Notes under the pieces: generated by a model
The model's input: only the letters and a program-made list of their open reading frames with translations
Told to the model about the DNA's origin: nothing
Database searches by the model: none
Part shown: positions 46,796 to 57,000 of the stretch, piece by piece
Position numbering within the stretch: the stretch's first letter is position 1
Layout of the letters: each line of letters begins with the position of its first letter
Translations under genes and position numbers: made by a program
Origin: Bacteroidia bacterium
GTDB taxonomy: Bacteria; Bacteroidota; Bacteroidia; J057
NCBI GenBank assembly: GCA_030430205.1
Contig: JAUIGE010000005.1
Location: forward strand, 62,001 to 126,000
Length of the DNA: 64,000 nucleotides
Reading direction: 5' to 3'

Positions 46796-48307
46796 ATGAA
46801 AAGTAATTTATTTAAAATAGTGGTGGGCCTGGCTGTGATCTTATCAGCTTATGCCTGCACGGACTTCCTCGATGTCCCTGTCAATAACCAATTGTCGGTA
46901 GAGGAGTTTTATGCTACTGATGAGGATGCCAACCAGGCGATCCTGGCGACCTATGACATCCTGCAATGGCATGAGAACCCATGGGGTTGGGCTAGCCCTT
47001 ATCTCGTAAAGACCCTGCCTTCTGATGAAGGCCAGGCCGGTGGTGCCAATGCTGGTGACCAGCCTAACTATGTGGCCCTTGACCGCATGACTTTTGACGC
47101 TACCAATGGTCCCATCGCTGCTGCATGGGGCGTAAACTACTATGGTATCTACCGTGCCAATCTGGTGATCAACAATGTTGATCCAATTACAGATGTCAAA
47201 AGTAGAATCGTAGCTGAGGCTAAAGCCCTTCGGGCTTATTTCTACCTGGAGCTTGTGACCATGTTTGGTGACCTTCCTTTGATCCTGACGGAGCTTTCTC
47301 CCAGTGAGTACAACCAGGCAAGGGTACCTGCTTCTGAGGTATATGCACAAATCGAAAAGGATTTGAGCGAAGCCGCCAACGGTCTTCCTAATAAGAGTGA
47401 TTACGAAGATTTTGACAAATTCAGGATGTCAAAAGGGACCGCTCAGGCGCTTTTGGGAAAGGCCCATCTGTACCAGGAAGATTGGGGTGCAGCCTCAAGT
47501 GCTTTTGCTGATGTGATAAACTCTGGCGAGTATGACCTGGAGCCAAACTTTGGTACTGTATTTTCAGAAGAAGGTGAGCTGGGCATAGAGTCTCTTTTCG
47601 AGACTGTATATGTGACTACAGCTGGCTATGACTGGGGAGCCAATGGTTACCCATGGGGTACGGCTTCTGAGTCAAATATCCACATCCAGCTGATGGGTGC
47701 GCGTGAGGGGTCTTTTTCTGGCGTAGACTCACTCAACAATGGCTGGGGATTTAACTACCCTTCACAGAAATTGTGGGATGCATTTATAGATGCAGGTGAC
47801 TCCGTACGTCGCAAGCAAACCCTCATGTCTGAGGCTGAGTTTGTTGCTGCTGGTGGAGAAGCAAATGATCCTACTACCTTCGATTATGCTGGGTTTATCC
47901 GCAGAAAATATGGCGCTTACAGCACAGAGTCTGATCCCAGTGGAGTTTTCCAACTTAACTATGGCACCAACTGGCGTCTCCTCCGCTACGCGGATGTCCT
48001 TCTGATGGCTGCTGAAGCCAATTACAGAAACGGCAACGAAGGCGCTGCATTGACAGAGCTCAACAAAGTGCGCGAGCGCGCGGGCCTGGAGGATGTGAAT
48101 GCAAGCGGCAATGCCCTTTTTGATGCCATCGTGACAGAGCGTCAGCTTGAGTTGGCCATGGAAGGCCATCGCTATCTTGATTTGATCCGTTGGGGCATGG
48201 CTTCCACTGAACTGAGCAAATTTCAGACTGGAAAACATGAATTGTTCCCAATTCCTCAGAATGATCTTCTGACAGCTCCAAACATGACACAGAACCCTGG
48301 TTATTAA
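46796..48307 (+). CDS. SusD/RagB-family substrate-binding lipoprotein
   Basis: 503 residues. The lipoprotein signal peptide ends AYACTDFLDVP (Cys21), then the SusD helical fold with TPR-like units: YATDEDANQAILATYDIL, YRANLVINNVD, AKALRAYFYLELVTMFGDLPL and the C-terminal RYADVLLMAAEANYR, ELAMEGHRYLDLIRWG. It forms the lid of the SusC channel on the cell surface. Starts 26 bases after susC and ends 15 bases before a large RNA stem-loop. Confidence 0.97.
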   Translation: MKSNLFKIVVGLAVILSAYACTDFLDVPVNNQLSVEEFYATDEDANQAILATYDILQWHENPWGWASPYLVKTLPSDEGQAGGANAGDQPNYVALDRMTFDATNGPIAAAWGVNYYGIYRANLVINNVDPITDVKSRIVAEAKALRAYFYLELVTMFGDLPLILTELSPSEYNQARVPASEVYAQIEKDLSEAANGLPNKSDYEDFDKFRMSKGTAQALLGKAHLYQEDWGAASSAFADVINSGEYDLEPNFGTVFSEEGELGIESLFETVYVTTAGYDWGANGYPWGTASESNIHIQLMGAREGSFSGVDSLNNGWGFNYPSQKLWDAFIDAGDSVRRKQTLMSEAEFVAAGGEANDPTTFDYAGFIRRKYGAYSTESDPSGVFQLNYGTNWRLLRYADVLLMAAEANYRNGNEGAALTELNKVRERAGLEDVNASGNALFDAIVTERQLELAMEGHRYLDLIRWGMASTELSKFQTGKHELFPIPQNDLLTAPNMTQNPGY

Positions 48308-48322
48308 GTCTAAAATGATAAT

Positions 48323-48403
48323 AGAGTTTGAGTTTTTGTGCGAATTTTAGGACAAGTAGCAAGGTGCTACTCACAATACAACTCGTACTTAAACTCAAAC
48401 TCT
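48323..48403 (+). ncRNA. large conserved-looking RNA stem-loop between susD and the first FG-GAP gene
   Basis: AGAGTTTGAGTTT (48323-48335) pairs perfectly with AAACTCAAACTCT (48391-48403). After a 2x2 internal loop, 48338-48343 pairs with 48383-48388 (one wobble). Inside lies a second perfect hairpin GTAGCA-AGG-TGCTAC (48356-48370). The 3′ flank is CTTTAATTTC, only weakly U-rich. It could attenuate transcription into the FG-GAP genes, or protect the 3′ end of the susCD part of the message. No known RNA family recognised. Confidence 0.6.
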
Positions 48404-48420
48404 CTTTAATTTCTCTCCTC

Positions 48421-51400
48421 ATGAAAGCGCTTTTACTTTCTGCATGTAGCATACTGGCACTGTTCCTTACTTCCTGTCACCCCATTCCTGAGGAGACAGC
48501 CTCTCAGGCTTTATTCCAAAGTCTGACTCCGGCCCAAACCGGCATTGACTTCAACAATGAGTTGACGGTCACTGACAGCATCAATTTCTTTACCTACGGC
48601 TATTACTATATGGGCGGAGGTGTTGCGATAGGGGACTTTAACCAGGATGGCTTACAGGATGTGTATTTCACTGGAAATATGGTTTCCAATAAGCTTTATT
48701 TGAATATAGGAGAGCTGAAATTTAAAGATGTCACACAAGATGCCGGAGTAGGAGCGGACGACCGCTGGATTACGGGCTGCGCGGTAGTTGATATCAATGC
48801 AGATGGCAAGGATGATATTTATGTATCCGTTGCGGGGAAGTGGGCGAGTAGAAAAAACATTCTCTATATCAATAAAGGGAATGATGAAAATGGAATTCCC
48901 AAATTTGAAGATCAGGCAGAGAAATATGGCCTTGCAGATGCAGGCGGCAGTATTCAAACTGCCTTTTTGGATTATGATCAGGATGGAGATTTGGATGTTT
49001 TTGTAGCCAATTATGAGGTTACCCCTTTCTTTTACACTTCAACAGAATTCAAAAAACTAATTGACAATGTCACCTGGGAGCAGTCTGATCATTTGTACAG
49101 AAATAATGGTGATCAGACATTCACTGATGTGACAGAGGAAGCAGGTTTGCTTCACTTTGGCCTTTCTATAGGCGTTATTTGCAATGACTTCAACAATGAT
49201 GGATTTACCGACCTCTATGTATCCAATGATTTTGAAAGTCCTGATTATTTCTATTTGAATAATGGCGATGGCACTTTTAAAGAAATCAGCCAGCAAAGCC
49301 TGCAACACACCGCCTTCTACGGTATGGGCATAGATGCCGCCGATTATAACAATGACGGCAACATGGATTTCATCCAATTGGACATGGCTGCCGCCGATAA
49401 TTTTCGCTCCAAAGCCAATATGGCAAGCATGGATATCCCCCGTTTCTGGAGGATGGTAGATTATGGCTTTCACTACCAATACATGTACAATGCCCTGCAA
49501 ACATCCCAGGGCGTCAGAAAAGATGGAACCCCTTTTTATGCTGAAACAGCCAAGCTTTCCGGTCTGGATAAAACCGATTGGAGCTGGGCATGCCTTTTTG
49601 CCGATTATGATAACGATGGCTTCAAAGACCTTTATATCACCAACGGCACCCGCCGGGATATCAACAACAAAGATTATTTTAAATGGCTGGAGCGGGTCGA
49701 TGTGAGCCTGAAAGTGAAATATAAAAAACTCACCATGCAGGAACTGACCGAGCGTATGCCTTTTAAAAAATTGGATAACCCGATTTTTAAAAACGATCGG
49801 GGACAAAAATTTATCCAGTCAAATAATGATTGGGACATGCATTATGAAGGCTTTTCCAATGGGGCGGCCTATGCAGATCTGGACAATGATGGGGATTTGG
49901 AACTGATTGTCAATAATATAGATACCACGGCTGCGATTTTTAAAAACCTCTCTACCGAGCACAAAAAGAACAATTATTTACAAATTCAGCTTCTGGGCCC
50001 TCTGACTAATCCCCATGGGTTGGGAGCCAGAGTTGAGCTGGAAAATCAAGGTGTCACCCAGTATCAGGAGCATAGTCTGGTGAGAGGATATCAATCCTCT
50101 GTGGAGTCGCTTATTCATTTTGGTCTGGGTGCTAGCCAGCAGGTCGAGAGCCTGCTTGTCATCTGGCCTGACGGCAAGGTGCAGCAGTTGAATGATATTC
50201 CTGCCAATCAGCGCATCCAGCTGAGGTATGAGGATGCACGTGTCAGAAAACCTGTTGAAATGACCCAAAAGCCTGTTTTTAGCCCGGCCGACTCAGCTCT
50301 CGGTCTTTCTTTTTTCCACCACGAAAATGCCTACAATGACTTTGAAAGGGAAGTACTCCTGCCCCACAAAATGTCCGCCTTTGGTCCGGCTCTCGCTACC
50401 GGAGATGTCAATGGAGATGGACAGGAGGATGTTTTTGTTGGGGGTGCGAAAGGCCAGAAGGCTTGCCTGTTTCTCAGCGATGTGGAATCCGGCCAATTTG
50501 AAAAGGATTTTTCGATAGGAGACGAGGCCTATGAGGACACAGATGCCCTGTTTTTTGATGCAGATGGCGATGGTGATCTGGATTTGTATATTGTTTCCGG
50601 AGGAAATGAGGAAGAAGCGGGACACAGATATTATGCGGATCGCATATTTGAGAATGACGGCAAAGGCCGCTTTAGCCTGCTAAGCGATGCGCTTCCCCTT
50701 TCTGCCCATAGCGGCAGTGTTGTTATCCATGCGGATTATGACGGCGATGGGGATGCCGATCTATTTGTCGGAAGCAGACAGGTACCTGGCCTCTATCCCA
50801 GTCCGCCTTCCAGCATGTTGCTGGAAAATATCAGCGGCCCCTCAGGCATCCGCTTTCGCGATGTGACAGATACGCAAGCGCCTGATTTACAGGCCTTAGG
50901 AATGGTGACGGATGCCCTTTGGGATGATTATGATGGAGATAATGATCTCGATCTGCTGATCGTAGGAGAGTGGATGCCCATCAGCCTGCTTGAGAATACA
51001 GGCCAGCGGTTTCACCTCAGGCAAAATGAAGCTTTCGTTCAAACCACCGGATGGTGGAATACCATCACCAAAGCTGATTTTGATCAGGATGGAGACATGG
51101 ACTATATCGCAGGCAATCTTGGCCTGAATTACAAATACAAAGCTTCAGCTGAAGCTTCTTTTGATGTGTATGCCGGTGATTTTGATGATAATGGAAAACA
51201 GGACATCGTCCTGGGATATTACCAGGATGGCATCCAGTTTCCGGTTCGGGGTAAGCAATGTTCATCTGAACAAATGCCCGATCTGAAAAAGAAATTTAAA
51301 AATTACGATGCCTTTGCCAGCGCTGAGCTGAAGGAAATCTACACGCCCTCCAAACTGGAAAATGGCCTTCACTATCAGGCCCGGGAGTTTGGACATATCT

Positions 51401-51771
51401 ATATTGAGAATCTGGGAAATGGCGCTTTTTCCTATAAACGGATGCCCATAGGGACCCAGATATCTTCCGTCAATGCCCTCCAGGTGCTGGATTACAACCA
51501 GGATGGAAACCTGGACATCCTGATGGCAGGGAATTTATTTCAGTCAGAAGTGGAAACGCCCCGGGCTGATGCCTGCTATGGCTGGCTCCTGGAAGGGGAT
51601 GGAAAAGGTGATTTCAGGCAACTGCCCTACGAAGTATCCGGATTGGATATTCCCTATCAGACACAAGCGGTCAGCCTGATAAACATCAGGAATCAAAGCC
51701 TGCTGATTTTTGCAAATAATAATGCACCTTTATCCATCTTTTACCTGCATATTCCATCAAATCCTCTCTAA
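48421..51771 (+). CDS. FG-GAP/VCBS-repeat lipoprotein with ASPIC/UnbV domain (CRTAC1-like)
   Basis: 1116 residues from the ATG at 48421, which begins the lipoprotein signal peptide ending FLTSC (Cys17); the longer frame from 48328 overlaps the RNA stem-loop. About 14 calcium-binding FG-GAP motifs of the form D.N.DG..D.. or DYDGDGD.DL are visible (DFNQDGLQDVYF, DYDQDGDLDVFV, DADGDGDLDLYI and so on) in two blocks, about 60-440 and 645-1090. Between them an ASPIC/UnbV domain (about 525-585: GLGARVELENQGVTQYQE, ESLLVIWPDGKVQQL). A surface-exposed propeller protein, likely helping glycan capture with SusCD; role inferred. Confidence 0.92.
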   Translation: MKALLLSACSILALFLTSCHPIPEETASQALFQSLTPAQTGIDFNNELTVTDSINFFTYGYYYMGGGVAIGDFNQDGLQDVYFTGNMVSNKLYLNIGELKFKDVTQDAGVGADDRWITGCAVVDINADGKDDIYVSVAGKWASRKNILYINKGNDENGIPKFEDQAEKYGLADAGGSIQTAFLDYDQDGDLDVFVANYEVTPFFYTSTEFKKLIDNVTWEQSDHLYRNNGDQTFTDVTEEAGLLHFGLSIGVICNDFNNDGFTDLYVSNDFESPDYFYLNNGDGTFKEISQQSLQHTAFYGMGIDAADYNNDGNMDFIQLDMAAADNFRSKANMASMDIPRFWRMVDYGFHYQYMYNALQTSQGVRKDGTPFYAETAKLSGLDKTDWSWACLFADYDNDGFKDLYITNGTRRDINNKDYFKWLERVDVSLKVKYKKLTMQELTERMPFKKLDNPIFKNDRGQKFIQSNNDWDMHYEGFSNGAAYADLDNDGDLELIVNNIDTTAAIFKNLSTEHKKNNYLQIQLLGPLTNPHGLGARVELENQGVTQYQEHSLVRGYQSSVESLIHFGLGASQQVESLLVIWPDGKVQQLNDIPANQRIQLRYEDARVRKPVEMTQKPVFSPADSALGLSFFHHENAYNDFEREVLLPHKMSAFGPALATGDVNGDGQEDVFVGGAKGQKACLFLSDVESGQFEKDFSIGDEAYEDTDALFFDADGDGDLDLYIVSGGNEEEAGHRYYADRIFENDGKGRFSLLSDALPLSAHSGSVVIHADYDGDGDADLFVGSRQVPGLYPSPPSSMLLENISGPSGIRFRDVTDTQAPDLQALGMVTDALWDDYDGDNDLDLLIVGEWMPISLLENTGQRFHLRQNEAFVQTTGWWNTITKADFDQDGDMDYIAGNLGLNYKYKASAEASFDVYAGDFDDNGKQDIVLGYYQDGIQFPVRGKQCSSEQMPDLKKKFKNYDAFASAELKEIYTPSKLENGLHYQAREFGHIYIENLGNGAFSYKRMPIGTQISSVNALQVLDYNQDGNLDILMAGNLFQSEVETPRADACYGWLLEGDGKGDFRQLPYEVSGLDIPYQTQAVSLINIRNQSLLIFANNNAPLSIFYLHIPSNPL

Positions 51772-51772
51772 T

Positions 51773-53998
51773 GTGATAAGGGGCTTATTATTCCTGACCA
51801 TTATCAGTTTTTGGGCCTGCCAGTCTTCTGATCCGCAGGCTCCTTCTACCCAGGCCATGGTTAGCTACCTGCAAGCCAAGGCTGATACTGCCTATCAGTC
51901 AGGGAGTTATCCCTACTTTACAGATAAAATGCTGGAAAAACTGGGCCGTGGTATCCGGAATATGCCTCCGGCTCTGCGAGCTTCCAAGGTGTTGGATTAT
52001 GCCTTGGTGCTGGTGCTCAAAGGGGATAATGAAAGCTGTATACAGCAGATAGAGACACATCTCCAAAGCGTGAACAGTTTTGGCGAAATCAATCGCTCAA
52101 ATATGCTTTTCTTCCGCGTGCTGGCGCTGGCACATCTCCGCGAAGCGGAGAAGCAGAATTGTATAGAGTTTCACGGCAGGCAGTCCTGCATCGTTCCGCT
52201 TGCAGGAGATGGTATCCATCGGATGAAAGCGCCGGCGCGAAAAGCGAAGAAATACTACGAACAACTGCTGCTATATGATAGCACAGACTACCAGTCACGC
52301 TGGTTTTATAACCTCAGCCACATGGCGGCAGGCAGCTATCCGGATTCTGTAAATCCTGCTTTTTTGTTAGCTCCTGCATTATTTGAGGCAGAAACCGCCT
52401 TCCCACATTTCCCCAATCTGGCGATGGCCTGCGGCGTTGCCAACAACAACCACGCCGGAGGCAGCAGCCTGGCGGATTTTAATGGGGATGGCCTTTTGGA
52501 CATATTTACGACCGCATATAGCCTGGCAGATCCTGCCCACCTCTACCTCAATAATGGTAAGGGCGGCTTCGATGACGCCACCGAAAAAGCCGGCCTGAAG
52601 GGCCTGACAGGGGGCCTCAATCACATCCATGCTGACTTCAATAACGATGGTCTGACAGACATCTATATCATGCGGGGCGCATGGCTGGCCAATAATGGCC
52701 ATATCCCCAATTCCCTCTTGATCAACAAAGGAGAGGCTCGTTTTGAAGATCAAAGCAGGGCAGCAGGGCTGTGGAGTGTCAAACCCACAGGGGCGGTCGC
52801 TACCGCGGATTTTAACCTCGATGGTCTTCTGGATATTTTTGTGGGAAATGAAAGCAGCAGGGATCGCAATGCCAGTGAATTGTTTTTGAATCTGGGAGGT
52901 GGAAAATATAAAAATGTGGCGCCACAATTAGGGATGGAGCAATTTTCCTTTGTAAAAGGGGCTGTGTGGGGGGATGTAAATCAGGATGGGCTGCCCGATC
53001 TCTTCATTTCAAATTATGGGGAAACCAACAGGCTTTACATCAATAGGGGAGGGACGGACATGCTGGATTGGCGCTTTGAAGAAATAGCCGAAAAAGCGGG
53101 TATCTCAGCACCTGCCTATAGTTTCACCTGCTGGTTTTGGGACTATGATCAGGACGGCTGGCAGGATTTGCTTGTTTTTGGCTATGACAACCGCAAGGCT
53201 CACATGATCAGCGATGAGCTATGCAAAGAGATGATGGGGCTGCCAACTACCGGTGAATATCCACGCCTTTATCGCAACAACCAGGATGAAACCTTCTCCG
53301 ATGTGACGGCATCCATGGGACTCAACAAGCTGATCTACGCCATGGGCGGAAACTTTGGCGACCTCGACAACGACGGCTTCCCCGATTTCTACGCCGGAAC
53401 CGGCGAGTTTAATATTTGGGCCACCGTACCCAACCGCATGTTTCACAACCAAGGGGGCAAAGGCTTCCAGGAAGTCACCATGGCGGGAGGCTTTGGGATG
53501 ATCCAAAAGGGCCATGGGGTCGCCTTTGGCGATATCGATAATGACGGAGACCAGGACATCTACCACCAGGTGGGAGGAGCCGCAGAGAGCGATATTTTTC
53601 ACAATATGCTCTTCGAAAACCCAGGCTTTGGCAACAAATGGCTCAAGCTAAAACTGGAGGGAACCAGCTCTAATCGGTCTGCCATAGGCGCGAGGATAGA
53701 GGTATTCCTCGCCACTACAGAAGGCCCCCAAACGGTTTACCACTGGGTAAATACAGGGGGATCTTTTGGTGCAAATAGCCTGGAGGCTGAGATAGGCCTC
53801 GCACAGGCGATAGGGATAGACTCAGTGAGAATCTTTTGGCCCAATCATGAGGGACTTTTACAGACTTTTTACGAAATTGAGCTAAACCAAAGCTATCGGG
53901 TAATGGAAAGAAATCCCACCATTGAAAAATGGCAACTAAAATCACTAGTATTGGAATCTGCCAGCCATGTTGAGGTAGAGAAAAAGCATTTGCACTAA
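51773..53998 (+). CDS. second FG-GAP/ASPIC-UnbV (CRTAC1-like) lipoprotein
   Basis: 741 residues from a GTG at 51773, one base after the previous stop (start and stop coupled); the ATG at 51710 would overlap the upstream gene by 62 bases and add a polar N-terminus. The GTG start gives a lipoprotein signal ending SFWACQSS. Residues about 25-180 are helical, TPR-like. Seven FG-GAP motifs follow (DFNGDGLLDIFT, DFNNDGLTDIYI, DLDNDGFPDFYA, DIDNDGDQDIYH), then an ASPIC/UnbV domain near the C-terminus (SAIGARIEVFL, DSVRIFWPNHEGLLQTF). Probably a second surface accessory protein of the SusCD unit. Confidence 0.85.
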   Translation: MIRGLLFLTIISFWACQSSDPQAPSTQAMVSYLQAKADTAYQSGSYPYFTDKMLEKLGRGIRNMPPALRASKVLDYALVLVLKGDNESCIQQIETHLQSVNSFGEINRSNMLFFRVLALAHLREAEKQNCIEFHGRQSCIVPLAGDGIHRMKAPARKAKKYYEQLLLYDSTDYQSRWFYNLSHMAAGSYPDSVNPAFLLAPALFEAETAFPHFPNLAMACGVANNNHAGGSSLADFNGDGLLDIFTTAYSLADPAHLYLNNGKGGFDDATEKAGLKGLTGGLNHIHADFNNDGLTDIYIMRGAWLANNGHIPNSLLINKGEARFEDQSRAAGLWSVKPTGAVATADFNLDGLLDIFVGNESSRDRNASELFLNLGGGKYKNVAPQLGMEQFSFVKGAVWGDVNQDGLPDLFISNYGETNRLYINRGGTDMLDWRFEEIAEKAGISAPAYSFTCWFWDYDQDGWQDLLVFGYDNRKAHMISDELCKEMMGLPTTGEYPRLYRNNQDETFSDVTASMGLNKLIYAMGGNFGDLDNDGFPDFYAGTGEFNIWATVPNRMFHNQGGKGFQEVTMAGGFGMIQKGHGVAFGDIDNDGDQDIYHQVGGAAESDIFHNMLFENPGFGNKWLKLKLEGTSSNRSAIGARIEVFLATTEGPQTVYHWVNTGGSFGANSLEAEIGLAQAIGIDSVRIFWPNHEGLLQTFYEIELNQSYRVMERNPTIEKWQLKSLVLESASHVEVEKKHLH

Positions 53999-54039
53999 AG
54001 CCACCGCCAGCCACCATAAGTATAATGTATTAGAAACCG

Positions 54040-57000
54040 ATGTTTTCGCGCCAATTATCCGGGTTTACTTCTTTTTTGTTGTTGATTCTTTTGTTGCAAA
54101 TGGCTCCCGCCCAGCAGCAGCAAATCGTTTTTCATCCTGTTTCTGAAGGCCTTTCTCAGAATACAGTTACCTCTTTTACCCAGGACGAATATGGGTTTCT
54201 CTGGGTCGGAACCCAATATGGGCTGAACCGATTTGATGGTGTCAGTTACAAAACATTTGAGTATGACTACAAGGATTCTTCATCCTTGAGGAATAATGGC
54301 ATAGACTGCCTATTGGCAGATCAAAAAGGCAACCTATGGATTGGAACCTATGGCGGTGGCTTGAATAAATATGACATCCACCAGAATAAATTTCAGCGAT
54401 TTTTAGGCAAAAACACCCATGATGTGTATCAGGATGATTACATCACGGATTTGTATCAGGACAAAAATGAAATCATTTGGGTGGGCACAGAAAAGGGCGG
54501 ATTATTTGTTGTGGATCCCAAGACAGAGAGTTATCACCAGTATTTTCACCAGCAGGGCAAGGAAGCGGAAAAATCCCTCGTTCACATCAGCGGTATCAGC
54601 GAAGATGAATTTGGCAATATTTGGGTAGGCGCTTTTGGAGAAGGTATGTACCGCATTGAAAAACGCAGCGGGAAAATACTGGGAATTCGCCAGGCTGATT
54701 TGGCTTATTCCCTGGCCAGTGATGTGATTCGAAGTTTGCATCAAGGGAAAAGCGGAAGGCTTTGGATAGGCACAAACGAAGGTGTTCAGGAACTTATTTA
54801 CAAGGCTGATGGCAGTTTTTATTTTGGGTTTAATTTTTCCGGAGAAACAGAAATATGGAAAATCCTTCAGTCTTCTGTGATTTTGTCCATTTTTGAACAG
54901 GATAATATCCTTTGGGTAGGTACAGAAAACAATGGCCTCTTTCAATTGAACCTGATCGATGGAGAGCTAGCTGTATTTCGAAAATCAACGGCAGATAAAA
55001 AAAGCATTTGCGGAAATTCCATTTGGTCCATTTTTGAGGACAGAGATGGTTCTCTCTGGATAGGAACCTACCTCAAAGGTATCAGCAAGATCGAGCCGCT
55101 CGAACAAATATTTCGCCACGTCAACCAGATCTCGGTTGGTAATCAACTCTTTGAGTTATCTCTCACCAGTTCATTTGTTGAAGATAAGAACGGCAACCTG
55201 TGGATTGGGACAGATGGTGGCGGCCTTTTTTTTTATGATAAAAAGGAAAATCGCTATACCCATTATTCTACAGACAAGCCTGAAGATGGCTTGAGCAGCA
55301 ATGGGATCGTGAATTTGATGATTGACAGAAACGAAAACCTGTGGGTTGGGACCTGGAACGGAGGCGTAAATATTTTGAAAAAGGGTGCAGATGTATTTGA
55401 ATACTGGACACAGGAGAAGCATAGGAAAGGGCTTTCCAGCAATGATATCCATGGGATCATGGAAGACAGCAAGGGGCGGATATGGATTTCTACTTTCAGA
55501 AAAGGCGTGAATGTATACCTGCCCGAGCAGGATAAACTGGTGCTTTTTGACCAGCGCCATCCCCGCTGGACATTGGGAAAGGGCAAGGTGCGGAGCATGC
55601 TGGAAGATAGAAATGGAGACATCTGGCTGGGTACAGAGGTGAGCGGGCTGCACAAGCTAAGGCTGAGTGATGAGCTTGAAGTCATCGATTCAAAAGTATT
55701 CTTTTCAAAGCGTGAACCCGGAGAATTGAGCGAGGTGATGATAATTGATCTCTTTTTGGGTAGCCAGAACAAATTGTGGGTGGCTACATCCGGCAATGGA
55801 TTGCTGCAAATAGATATCAGAACCAATGAAGTACGGCGCTTTGATAAAGACGATGGGCTCCCCAGCAATATGATTTATGCATTGCAGGGAGATGAGGCGG
55901 GCCTGCTTTGGGCGAGTACCAATGAAGGGCTGTTTTCATTGAACCTGAAGACGGAAGAAGTTCGCACTTTTACGCATGCAGATGGCTTGCAATCCAATTC
56001 TTTTTACAAATCTGCAGCACTGAAAAGCCGGGACGGGACACTTTATTTTGGTGGTACCAACGGCTTCAATTCTTTCAGACCGGAACAGATACAAATAAAC
56101 CCCGAGTTTCCGGAGGTATATATCACCCATGTAGATGTTGGAGGCAAGCTGTATCCTTTTGAGGAATCAGATCAGTCAAAAAGTATTTTTAACAACCAGC
56201 GTATCGAATGGGAACATAACCAGAATGATTTTTCCTTTCAGTTTATTGCCATCAGTTACCTGCAGGCTGGCAAGAACCAATACCAGTTTATGCTTGAAAA
56301 CTATGACGATGACTGGCGCATGGTAGGCTCTGATAAACTGGCGCACTATACCAATGTGCCACCCGGGAAGTACATCTTCAAAGTTAAAGCTTCCAATAAT
56401 GATGGCCTCTGGAACGAGGAAGGTGCCCAGCTGATGATTCACATTAAGAAACCCTGGTATGCAAACGAGTTGGCATATTTAGTTTATTTCTCCATCATAG
56501 CCGGCCTGTTGTTTTGGGCAAGACAAAACATCATCGCCAGAGAACGTCTGCGTAGCGAGCTGCAATTGGAGCATATAGAGCGGGTACAGGTCGAGGAAGT
56601 AAACCAAATCAAAAGCCGTTTTTTTGCCAACATCTCCCATGAGTTTAAAACACCTTTGACCCTGATAATGAGCCCTTTACAATTGTTGATGAACAAAGAG
56701 GGCACACAGACAGAAGAAGGGCGTCTTTATGACATCATCAGGAGGAATGCCGAGCGACTTTATCGCCTGATCAACCAGATTCTGGATCTCTCTATGATGG
56801 ATGCGGGTCAGATCAAATTGCAGGCTTCAAAAAATGACCTGAGTGCTTTTCTCCGACAAATAGTAACCAATTTTAGTAGTTATGCCGATGAATGCTATAT
56901 CAATTTTGAGATAGAGATTCCGGACAAGGAGATTCTGCTTTATTTTGATAAGGATAAGTTGGAAAAAGTATTTGTCAACCTCCTCTCAAATGCCTTTAAG

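Noticed and set aside
49057-49806. 249-residue minus-strand reading frame
   Set aside because: Antisense to FG-GAP repeats; the Val/Ile-rich repeats it shows are the reverse complement of calcium-binding DxNxDG codons.
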